From contig JAACJP010000022.1 of assembly GCA_013368375.1 (NCBI GenBank), positions 310,001-374,000 on the forward strand: a DNA stretch of 64,000 nt. Direction: 5' to 3'. Source of the DNA: Tricholomella constricta (taxonomy: Eukaryota; Basidiomycota; Agaricomycetes; Agaricales; Lyophyllaceae). Under the pieces are notes generated by a model. That model saw only the letters and a program-made list of their open reading frames with translations. It ran no database searches and was not told the DNA's origin. Of this stretch, positions 55,842 to 64,000 are shown piece by piece (the stretch's first letter is position 1; each line of letters starts with the position of its first letter). The position numbers were made by a program, and so were the translations under genes.

Positions 55842-57777
55842 CTAGTCCGTACACTTCAGATCACCTGCCACGACCGCCAGCGTCGCACCCAGGCACCACC
55901 CCAGCTCCGTCCCCTCTACTTTTTTCGCAATCCCCACCTCCCTCGTCTCCTTAAACTCATACCCAAGCCTCAGCAGCGCATACATGAACGTCAGGTCGAG
56001 GCACCACTCCGGGCGCCCCGCCAGCTCCGCCATGACGTGCGGCTGCGCGCCCCACTTCTCGAGCCACGCCTGGCGCCCGGCGCACACGGTGCGCGCGGTG
56101 GAGGCGATGGTGGAGATGGGCAATGTCAGGGCCGTGTCGGGGTGTGAGGAGGCTGGGAGAGGGGGTAGCAGGGGCGCGAGGCGGTCGTAGAAGTAGGAGA
56201 GGAGGAGGACGTTGCCGGTGGGGAAGGCATCGAGGATGGAGGGCTGGTACACGCCGTTGAAGGAGCATGGCTTGACCTTGCAGATGCTGCATGCATGTCA
56301 ATCAAATCAGATTTAATCGGTGCAGCTGTAGCTGAAAGGGTATACGTACGCGTCCTTGGCCATGACGAGCTCAATGACCCGATTGCATGCCTCGTAGGAG
56401 CCAATCTGCTCGCCCACCATCGTGACGTTGCGTTCGCCGCGCGCATCCTTGATCGCCACCAGCCGCGTTGTGCCCTTCGCCAGACACGGGTTCCCAATCT
56501 CACTGGGCTCGCCGCCTTCCGCTTGCGCGTGGATGCTCGCCATGAACTCGACGAGCTGGTGGACGTGTTTCCGCGCACGCATGAGCCCGTAGCCGAGGTA
56601 CGAGTGCTGGTACAGCACATGCTTGTTCCCATCGAACGTCAACTCATACCGATGGTCGCCTTCATCAAAGTGCCCAACCTTGATCTTCGGCTCAAACGCG
56701 ATCTGCGTCGACGCCCCGCCCAGGTCCAGCACCGCGAAGGTCTCCGTCTCCTGCTTGGTCTTCGTCTTCTCCTGCAACGTCCCCAGCAGGTAGTTGGCCG
56801 TGATCCACGCATACACCCCCTCGTCCTTCCCGTCCATCACCGCCACCGCCTCCCCCGGCGCAAGCGGGAACACCCACTCCGTCCTCAGCCTCTCCTCCAC
56901 CGCCTTGAGGATATCGCCCGCCTGCGACCCGGGCAGGAACCGCAGCCCCGCCGTCGCCTTCACCGCCACGGGCGTGCACTTCCTAAGCTGCTCCGGCACG
57001 ATGCGCACGGCCTCGGCCATCAGCACGTCGAGGCTGCGTGCAGCGCCGAGCGGGTCCTCGGCGTAGTCCGAGAGGCCGGGCTGGGTCTGGTTGAAGACCT
57101 CCCACTCGTAGGACGGCGAGGACCCGCAGTTGTTGAACTTGTAGATGTGGATGCGCGAGCCTGTGGAGCCGGCGTCGATCATGAGTGCGTATTGCACGAG
57201 AGAGCCGCCCGGCGTGTAGGGGCGTGTGCAGGCGGGGGTTTTGGAGGGGTCGGGGTCGGTCTCGAAGGACGTCGGGAGAGCGGTGTTGGTGTTGGTGTTG
57301 GGTTTGGGCTTCGCGGTGGTGTGTGCTGGAGGTCCGGGGAGTGGTGCGGTATCGACGTCGGTGCTGGGATAGTGGTATCCTGACAGATAGTCAGTTAAAG
57401 ACCTTTAAGAGATATACGTGGCACTGCGTACCGTTCTTTGCAGAACCCCAGGAGAAACTTCTTGGTTCGCGGGGACCGACGAACCACACGAGACCTAGGA
57501 GGATGGCAGCCGCGATGGCAAACTTTTTCCATGCAAAGCGTCGGCCTGCGGGGTTGCGGGTGGGGCCCATGCCACCCTCGAGGCGCTCGTAATTGGCGCT
57601 GCGTGGCGAGATGGCCATCTTGCGAGAGCGCTTGCGTGAGTGTGAGTGCGAGCTCGAGGAAGATGAGGACGAGGACGAGGAAGCGGTCGGTTGTGCTGGT
57701 GGCGAAGAAGACTTGAATTCGGTTGCTTGAGCTTTGTCGCTGTTGTCGTGCCCCTTGCTGATGAGCTGTGCCAGCAT
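55842..57777 (-). CDS. GDA1: Golgi guanosine diphosphatase (GDA1/CD39 family)
   Basis: Hydrolyses GDP to GMP in the Golgi lumen so that GDP-mannose can be imported for mannosylation. Exons 57777-57432, 57379-56350, 56286-55842 give 606 residues. It is a type II membrane protein: a cytosolic Ser-rich N-terminus with a poly-Ser run, then the signal-anchor FAIAAAILLGLVWFVG (about residues 87-102). The apyrase-conserved regions follow: ACR1 MIDAGSTGSRIHIYKF, ACR2 VAVKATAGLRFLPG, ACR3 around VMDGKDEGVYAWITANYLLG, ACR4 AVLDLGGASTQIAFEP. A Cys-containing C-terminal domain lies in exon 3 (KVKPCSFNGVYQPS). All key motifs are intact. Partial rearranged copies lie at 59568-60575. Confidence 0.93.
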
Positions 57778-58128
57778 TCAACACAAACTCGCCAGAGAAT
57801 CTAAGGGTATATCGCTGTAGAAGCCAGGTTGGCCAGGGTTTTACAGAAGTATTCAATCGTGAGATGCGAATTGATGGACGCTCGGCGTGTTCATTAACGT
57901 AAACGCGTGTGCAACTTGAAACCGTTCAGCCTATTGTAATAGTATATGTACATGGTCACTTAGGATAATGAAGAAAGGCAAATATGTATATATATATCCT
58001 GTCTCGGTGTTACTAAGGTATGTGGATGAATGAATGGATGGATAGAGTGTTTCGCCCCTTGAGCTGCATAGATCCTAAGTAGTTTCTTACATCTGCATGG
58101 AACACGAGGTTAGATGTCGTTGCCATAG
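57778..58128. other. Intergenic, no gene assigned
   Basis: GDA1 promoter side. Contains TATATATA near 57988 and a GAATGGATG-type short repeat near 58030. Confidence 0.4.
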
Positions 58129-59309
58129 TCATTGTGACCTTACCTGTCTGGCTTCCTCTCGCTCCTTGCCCTTGCCCTTGCCCTTGCCCTTGCCCTTGCC
58201 TCTTCCTCTGCTTTTGCCTCTTCTTCCTCTGCTTCTGCTAGCTGTTCCTCTTCCTATACCTCTTCGTATACCTCCGTGGTCGACGTCAGGCTCGGTCTGA
58301 CCTTCAGCATCCTCACCACCTTCCTCAGCCTCGTCGATGACCTCAAAATCTGTTCGACCATGTTTGATATGTTTGAGCTCGTCGTCTTCGAATTCGCTTG
58401 TAAAGACTTCCTCAGACAGACGCTTCACTATGGCGTCGTGGGCTGGCATGTGATATGATGAAATGCATAGTGATGGTACAGGCTGGTAGACTCACTGATT
58501 GCCAGTCTAGCCTTGCTCTCAATTTCTTCAGGACGCAGGGTGAGAATCGCAACTTCAGTGAACGTTCGATGGCGCTTGCTTTGTCTTGCCTCGATATATT
58601 TGATGTCTGTTCTGCCAACGTAACCCCAATCGAGGACTCCACCCAAAAGTGACTCCTCAACGACATATCCTAACTCTCCACGCTTTTTTTTGCCATTGCC
58701 AATATTTTCTCCAAGATAACCATCATACTTCTGATCTTCAGGCGTTCCTGCAGGATGCAAAGTTGCGAAAAGCCAATGGGCAGTTTCATGAAATAGTGCT
58801 ACGAGCGTCATGAAGCGTAGTCTAAATTCCAGGGGGCTATTTCCGGCTATAAAGCGACTGCAAGGTCAGAATGGAAATACCATCGATAATGAATGCAGCT
58901 TACCACTGTCTTCCAAAGCAGCACATAGTCGGTCACAGAGGAACAGCCTATTTGGTTCCGTGATGTCGAAAGTCGCTATGGAACGAACGTTGAAGGGATA
59001 CTGGTATAGGGTTAAGATAGGGGGGTTTTGTCGTAGCTTGATTTCTGCCGCTGCCAGTGATCCACCCCCCGACAACTGAATGGCTGATCGCATGTGAATT
59101 TGCGAAGGATCAAGGAGTCTCGTCTTCAACGATCTCCAGAGCGCACAGGTTTTCGGGGCGAAAAACAGGTCGTGCACCGGATCCTTCTTCATGTAGGTGC
59201 CATGAGCTAAAGCTGGTTTCGTGACGAGAATTTGTTGCTCCGACGGAATATTGCTTGGAGTAAGGTCCTCGCTGCGTGGATTGAGGCGTTTGCTGGCACG
59301 GCGTGACAT
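58129..59309 (-). CDS. Hypothetical protein with HExxH motif and Gly-Lys repeat tail
   Basis: Function unknown. Exons 59309-58904, 58846-58496 and 58442 onward. The last splices to a two-codon exon at 58092 (R-Q-M-stop) or reads through to a stop at 58129, so the length is about 352-356 residues. The centre has HETAHWLFATLHP, a zincin-type HExxH, then GTPEDQKYDGYLGENIG and DWGYVGRTD, suggesting a zinc-dependent hydrolase or a protein derived from one. The C-terminal tail is acidic, then RG-rich (RSRGRRGKSRGRG), then an exact GK repeat from a GGCAAG microsatellite. No signal peptide. It sits between the two arms of the duplication. The third zinc ligand cannot be assigned. Confidence 0.6.
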
Positions 59310-59567
59310 AGAACGGTGTAAGAAATTGAATAATACAGGACGGAAGACAGAGGATTCGAACCTGTCAATGCGGGGGCTTTATCGAACGACTGGATGTCCT
59401 TTAATGGAGGCGGCTGACAGTAGTTGTACTTGTTGCATCGAGGCTGACAAGTATCTCGAAAACTTGGTATGGATGATAAAAGGAATCACTCACGGGCCTC
59501 TGAACACTCATGGTGTTACCGAACATGCAGGCCAATCATGACGGACTGCACATATTCATCGGGATAC
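59310..59567. other. Intergenic, no gene assigned
   Basis: Contains GGATTCGAACC at 59351-59361, the complement of a tRNA B-box, but no matching acceptor stem or A-box around it. Confidence 0.4.
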
Positions 59568-60575
59568 TTCGCAACGCCGCAGCCCGAAGCTTTGCATGGA
59601 AAAAGTTTGCCATCGCGGCTGCCATTCCTAGGTCTCTTGTGGTTCATCGGTCGCGCCGCAAACCAAAAATATCATCCTGCTGCAAAGACGGTACGGTACG
59701 CCTTGAGAATGAATATCACCCGCCTGCGACCCGGGCAGGAGCCTCACCGTCCGTCGTCTTGACCGCCACGGGCGTGCACTTCCTAAGCTGCTCTGGCACG
59801 ACGCGCACGGCCTCGGCCATCACTACGTCGAGGCTGCGAGCGGCGCCTAGCGGGTCTTGGGCGTAGTCCCCGGCTCGTCTGGTTGAAGACCCCCCACTCG
59901 TAGGACGGCGGGAACCCGCAGCTGTTGAACTTGTAGATGTGAATGCGCGAGCCCGTGGAGCCGGCGTCGATCATGAGTGCGTATTGCCCACCCGGCGTGT
60001 AGGGGCGTGTGCAGGCGGGGGTTTTGGAGGGGTCGGGGTCGGTCTCGAAGGACGTCGGGAGAGTGGTGTTGGAGTTGGTGTTGGTGTTGGGGCTTCGCGG
60101 TGGTGGGTGCTGGAGGTCCGGGGAATGATGCGGTTTCGACGTCGGTTCTGGGATAGTGGTATCCTGACACATGGTCGGTGAGCGACTATTATGAAATAGA
60201 CGTGGCACTGCGTGGAGGAGAGGCTGAGGACGGAGTGGGTGTTCCCACTTGCGCCGGGGGAGGCGGTAGCGGTGATGGATGGGAAGGACGAGGTGATTTA
60301 TGCATGGATCACGGCCAACTATCTGCTGGAAACGTTGCAGGAGAAGACTAAGCAAGAGACCTACGCAGTGCTGGACCTGGGTGGGGCGCCGACGCAGATC
60401 GCGTTCGAACCGAAGCTCAAGATAGGGCACTTTCACGAAGGCGACCACCGTACGAGTTGACGTACGACAGCAACAAGCACGTGTGCCAACACTGGTACCT
60501 CGGTTACGGGCTCATGCTCATGTGTAGGCGTAAAGACTGCCAGCTCGTTGAGTTCATGTCAAACATCCACACTTG
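59568..60575 (+). pseudogene. GDA1 pseudogene with an internal inversion
   Basis: Three pieces of GDA1, no complete frame. A, 59568 to about 59700, plus: the signal-anchor part of exon 1 (SFAWKKFAIAAAI). B, about 59701-60207, minus: intron 1 plus the first ~450 bases of exon 2 (ALMIDAGSTGSRIHIYKF). C, about 60208-60575, plus: the continuation of exon 2 (ERLRTEWVFPLAPGEAVAV ... YAVLDLGGAPTQIAF). Orders and ends fit one plus-strand copy in which the intron 1-exon 2 segment flipped in place. There are many substitutions and small deletions, and conserved residues have changed (GGAP for GGAS). Confidence 0.85.
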
Positions 60576-60979
60576 CTGAGGCCTATGAGTTTGTCTTGCT
60601 GTATTGTTTATGTGTAGTCGTGGAGATGGAGTTGTGGGTGCCTTGGTGCGTCCGGGTGTACTTATTTGGTTCGGGCGTGCGTGTTCCAGCTTACTGTGTG
60701 ATCGTCGTCGGGCCTGCTCGCCCTTCCTTGTGCAGCGTGTTCTTCTCGTCTCTCTTTCCTCCCTTCCTCTCCGCTCTCCTCGTTCTCTCTTCGCCGTTTT
60801 TTTTCGTCGTCGTTTCTTGTTGTCGTTGGTCGGAAAAATGAGGAGGCTCCGACAGAAACAGGAGAAACAGCTAGTGTCTCAGAAGTTCCGCTTGTTCTTT
60901 TTGGGGACCGCTGCGGATGGATGGATGGATGGATAAGCGGATACTTCATTCAGTTTGACACCCACACCACAATATTGCC
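60576..60979. other. Intergenic, no gene assigned
   Basis: Pyrimidine-rich stretch (60735-60800), then from 60832 the conserved 5' boundary of the F-box unit, and a short ATGG tandem repeat near 60917-60932. Confidence 0.4.
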
Positions 60980-62389
60980 ATGAACTTCCCCCTCGAAATC
61001 TACCACGCCATCGTCCGCGAAGCAACGCGCGTGCCTGAGGCATTTGATACATCTGTCTCCGTCATTCGTGAAGATCGCGAAGCTGTTCTACAACTCATAC
61101 ACCAGTCGATGCTGACGAAAACGGCTCTTTCTCTGGTATCCAAAACATTTCGCGACATCACAGAACCGTATCTATATGAAATAGTAATCTTCTTCAACTT
61201 TGATCACGTACCGACCCTCCTCAAACTATTTCGATCCACCCCTCCTGGCAGTCACACACCTCTTGGACATAGATGTCGTCGCCTCGATTTTTACCTCGGT
61301 CTTGGTGGTGAACCTTATCCCGATTACGCCTGGAACGAAGGGGCTCACACACTATGGGGTCTCGTTCCAGCATGTCCTCGATTGGAAATCCTGATTTGTC
61401 GCGCAGTGTTCGTGGGCGCGCGGACATTCCCAGAATTCCCACATATCACTCACAAATCGCTATGGAAGACGATTGCACGGTGCTGGGCAGGGACACTCCG
61501 TCGCTTCGAGCTCTATGGGTTCCACATCCGCATGGACTTTTTGGAATTGATGCTTCGATACTTTTCCAAGCTCGAAGTTTGTCATATCACTCACCTCGTG
61601 GCCTTCAAAGAAGCTGCAAAGGATAGAGAATCCGGTGAGGGCGAGGATGTGGATGTTTTTGACGACGAAGAGCCTAAGGCTACCTTGAGTGGTTTCCCCC
61701 GCCGCATATGGGGGCAGGACGTGGCAGCGTCATACGCGGCCGACCGTGCTGACTCGGAAGGACCATCTGGATGGTTCGACACAGACACCGTCGCAGAATT
61801 TGCAGAGGCAAAACGCAGTGCATCATGGCCTCCATACAATGGCACGGCGCCTTACCGTCTGCCATCCTTGCATACCCTCTCTCTCAATAACTTCAACGAA
61901 AGGATTGCCCAGTTCGACCTTCCATCTGTGCGCCAGCTCGCCGCCCACTTCCCAAGTTACGTGGACAACAAGCAAATGCTTGCCAAGACCTACCAATACT
62001 TCCCTGCCATCACCACTTTCAACCATACTGGGGTGGAAACTCCCCTCAACGACATCCTCACCTTCTTTCCACTACTCACAGATCTCACCCTGCACATCTA
62101 CAGGACTAAATTCTACCCATCCACGCCCGACAAGCCTCACTTGAACCTCGCCATTGTGAGACTTCCTTTGTGCACATTGAGATTCGATGCCGCACCGTAC
62201 ATCGATGCGATTCTGTCCTACGTTCAAGCTGGGATGCTACCGGCACTTCGCACCGTCGAAATAACGCGTTATGGGATGTACCTACCAGATGAAGACCTGC
62301 CGTTCGACGAGTCCGAGGCGTTGGGAGTGGAGTTGCGCGTCCGAATTGTAGAACCGTTCAGGATGAATGGAGCTATTGAGCGTGATTAA
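60980..62389 (+). CDS. F-box-like protein, copy 2
   Basis: Intact 469-codon single exon, same length and start context as copy 1 (53674-55083, inverted). By eye the proteins differ at about 17-20 positions. Only two fall in the first ~170 residues, and most lie after residue 300 (for example LNNFNERIAQF against LNYFNERITQF; LPLCTLRFDAA against FPLCRSIFDAA). Same F-box-like N-terminus, acidic loop and leucine-rich C-terminus. Both copies being open suggests both are used or the duplication is young. F-box assignment is by resemblance only. Confidence 0.65.
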   Translation: MNFPLEIYHAIVREATRVPEAFDTSVSVIREDREAVLQLIHQSMLTKTALSLVSKTFRDITEPYLYEIVIFFNFDHVPTLLKLFRSTPPGSHTPLGHRCRRLDFYLGLGGEPYPDYAWNEGAHTLWGLVPACPRLEILICRAVFVGARTFPEFPHITHKSLWKTIARCWAGTLRRFELYGFHIRMDFLELMLRYFSKLEVCHITHLVAFKEAAKDRESGEGEDVDVFDDEEPKATLSGFPRRIWGQDVAASYAADRADSEGPSGWFDTDTVAEFAEAKRSASWPPYNGTAPYRLPSLHTLSLNNFNERIAQFDLPSVRQLAAHFPSYVDNKQMLAKTYQYFPAITTFNHTGVETPLNDILTFFPLLTDLTLHIYRTKFYPSTPDKPHLNLAIVRLPLCTLRFDAAPYIDAILSYVQAGMLPALRTVEITRYGMYLPDEDLPFDESEALGVELRVRIVEPFRMNGAIERD

Positions 62390-63506
62390 AAAAATGCTTG
62401 TTGCATTGAAGGTATATATATAACATGGTCATTTTCAAGTTACGTGTGTTTCATGAATCACAATTTTTATGAGTGTAGTTCGCGACGCAGCGGCGCAGCA
62501 GTGCAGATCGCGAAGGCGCCACAGCTTGCGGTGATGTGTTGAGGATATTACGGCTCTATCCGAGTCGCTGTCCGTTTGGATCGAAACATCGTCTCTTGAA
62601 GATCAAGCACAAGTAATGAATGTAAAATTGAAAATATGGCCAGCCCCAAACGATGAATATGATTCAATTGGAATGCCCACTTGCCATGAAATTGATTGTC
62701 GAGGAGGCCGGCCCGGGGCCAGTTGACGAATGTACACGCCACGTGGCTCGTTAATCTAATCCTGTTCCAATCACCACTGGCGTTGAACAGTATCTCCAAC
62801 TTACGAGTTTCCATCCGTTATTCGCCGCTTTGCATTCCAAGCTGGAGCACATGTCTAAGCCCACGACAGAGGCTTCTGTAGACATTCATAAACTTGATGG
62901 CACAAGGTATTGTTTACTTGACGGCCCATTGCGATTTTCGTAGACATTGGTGCGTGTTTCAACGCTTCATGAGAAGATGAGACTGACCGGGACGTGTTGT
63001 CGTGTCACGAGATGTCAACAACGATATTACGCCTGTTACAATCTCGCCCTTTAAAGCGATGCACCCGGCCATTCGGGCCTCTTAGACGTTCCCCACCGGC
63101 GTCGCGGGATAGGTATCCACCAACGATCCTTGACGACTCACTCCGTGTACTTCAATGGCATCACAATAGGCAGAGCGAGAGTCTAACTATACAGGCTGAT
63201 AAGTGCGCACTGGTTCCGATCGGCACCAGAGAAAAGACGGGTACAGTTATCTCCCTCTGCGGCTCATGGTTGGGGCTCAAAATTGGATGCGAATTTCTGG
63301 CGAATCGGTCAAATGGTACAACATGTGTTCGTGTTCAGCCTAAGGTTGCTTCTCAGAACCACATTCTTCTATTGAAATCATACCGGGCCGCTTGGTTTCC
63401 CAGAGCAAGTGCGCCCATGTCACTGCAAATGAGATTTCTTCTGCTGCTTTCTTCTGAAACTTCGGAGGTTTCTGCTTCTCATCGATATACATATAAACCA
63501 TGCATC

Positions 63507-63646
63507 ATGGCTAATCTGGACCGCCCAAGCATTCTCTTTTACAATGGTACGTTGATGCTTATCTTGAAGACCATCTTTCAACCTCCTATCTTCTCTCTAG
63601 CGAGGTTTTCTGATTGTTGCAGCTGCATTCGTTGGACCTAGTCTCT
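63507..63646 (+). pseudogene. 5' fragment of the GH127-like gene
   Basis: Reads as exon 1 ([13 protein letters not shown]), intron 1 and the start of exon 2 (AAFVGPSL) of the gene at 49417-52592, then breaks off at CTAGTCTCT. The spacer upstream (62390-63506) is also a copy, so a promoter may be present without a gene. Confidence 0.9.
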
Positions 63647-63731
63647 GGAAAAATAAGGAGGTGAGTCCGACAAAAAAAGGAGAGACAACTGGTGTCTCGG
63701 AATATCCACGTTGATCCCCCACAGCTTCACC

Positions 63732-64000
63732 ATGAACTTCCCTCTCGAAATCTACCACGCCATCGTCCGCGAAGCAACACGCGTGCCTGAGGCATTCAAT
63801 ACATCTGTCTCCGTCATTCGCGAGGATCGCGAAGTTGTTTTACAGCTCATACATGAGTCGATGCTGACGAAAACGGCTCTCTCTCTGGTATCCAAGACAT
63901 TTCGCGACATCACAGAACCGTATCTGTATGAAATAGTAATCTTCCTCAACTTTGATCACGTACCGACCCTCCTTAAACTATTTCGATCCACCCCTCCTGG
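63732..64000 (+). CDS. F-box-like protein, copy 3 (cut by window edge)
   Basis: ATG at 63732, open to the window end, about 90 codons. The same protein start as copies 1 and 2 with a few changes (AFNTSVS for AFDTSVS, EVVLQ for EAVLQ, IHESM for IHQSM, FLNFD for FFNFD). Its upstream sequence begins GGAAAAATAAGGAGG at 63647, matching the other two units, so it is in tandem with copy 2. Confidence 0.65.
   Translation, partial: MNFPLEIYHAIVREATRVPEAFNTSVSVIREDREVVLQLIHESMLTKTALSLVSKTFRDITEPYLYEIVIFLNFDHVPTLLKLFRSTPP

Larger units (their letters stand above)
60832..63646 (+). repeat. Right arm of inverted duplication (partner 52453-55166)
   Basis: Starts GGAAAAATGAGGAGG, contains F-box copy 2, the ~1.1 kb spacer and the first 140 bases of the glycosidase gene, and ends abruptly at 63646, where a third F-box unit begins. 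Confidence 0.9.

Noticed and set aside
56295..57383. 362-codon plus-strand frame
   Set aside because: Exact antisense of GDA1 exon 2.
59330..59425. Possible tRNA gene (GGTTCGAATCC-like B-box on the minus strand at 59361-59351)
   Set aside because: The T-stem has a mismatch, no complementary acceptor stem lies about 72 bases away and there is no A-box.
1..64000. CRISPR arrays, operons, ribosome-binding sites, rRNA genes
   Set aside because: None present; the spliced gene structure is eukaryotic, so bacterial signals do not apply.

Overview
The window is nuclear DNA of a filamentous basidiomycete, most likely an Agaricomycete. Genes are cut by many introns of about 45-70 bases with GT..AG ends. 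The repeats include a Plavaka-type transposase and chromodomain Ty3 retrotransposons. Several proteins (a DUF6532-like protein, F-box-like proteins, several orphans) are of types I know mainly from Agaricomycetes. The species cannot be named from sequence alone. Exon coordinates were worked out by eye from splice sites and reading frame.

Left third (1-27 kb) is repeat-rich. It opens with the tRNA-splicing endonuclease subunit SEN54 (minus, cut by the left edge). Next is a 1.48 kb block that is a second copy of 29.4-30.9 kb. A host gene (4692-12268) is split in exon 2 by an apparently intact and very recent Ty3/chromovirus (5046-10809: identical 146 bp LTRs, 5 bp target duplication CAATG). Ten bases after that gene lies an older, damaged Ty3 element (12279-18566) whose right LTR cuts off a DUF6532-like gene. 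A divergent Plavaka transposase (20733-23779) follows, then a complete Tc1/mariner-IS630-like element (23990-26937) with 36 bp inverted ends and TA duplication. Both Ty3 elements show a Tf1-like self-priming arrangement: the primer-binding site, 2 bases inside the 5' LTR, is complementary to a stretch of the element's own LTR located where transcription should start.

Middle (28-49 kb) is mostly ordinary housekeeping sequence: an orphan protein with a possible mitochondrial presequence, a HAD phosphatase (with an apparent one-base frameshift), a derlin with a C-terminal Cdc48/p97-binding SHP-type motif, a KHA1-type K+/H+ antiporter (13 exons, one of 15 bases), a GCN4/CPC1-type bZIP activator with upstream ORFs, the osmosensor SHO1, and mitochondrial glycerol-3-phosphate dehydrogenase GUT2. 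SHO1 (osmotic signalling) and GUT2 (glycerol metabolism) are divergent neighbours.

Right part (49-64 kb) is a rearranged segmental duplication. The order GH127-like glycosidase, F-box-like gene, GDA1 (49.4-57.8 kb, all minus) is mirrored on the plus strand at 59.5-63.65 kb as a GDA1 pseudogene with an internal inversion, a second intact F-box gene, and the 5' end of the glycosidase. A third F-box copy then runs off the right edge. All three F-box units start at the same sequence boundary. A gene for a protein with an HExxH motif and a Gly-Lys repeat sits between the two arms.
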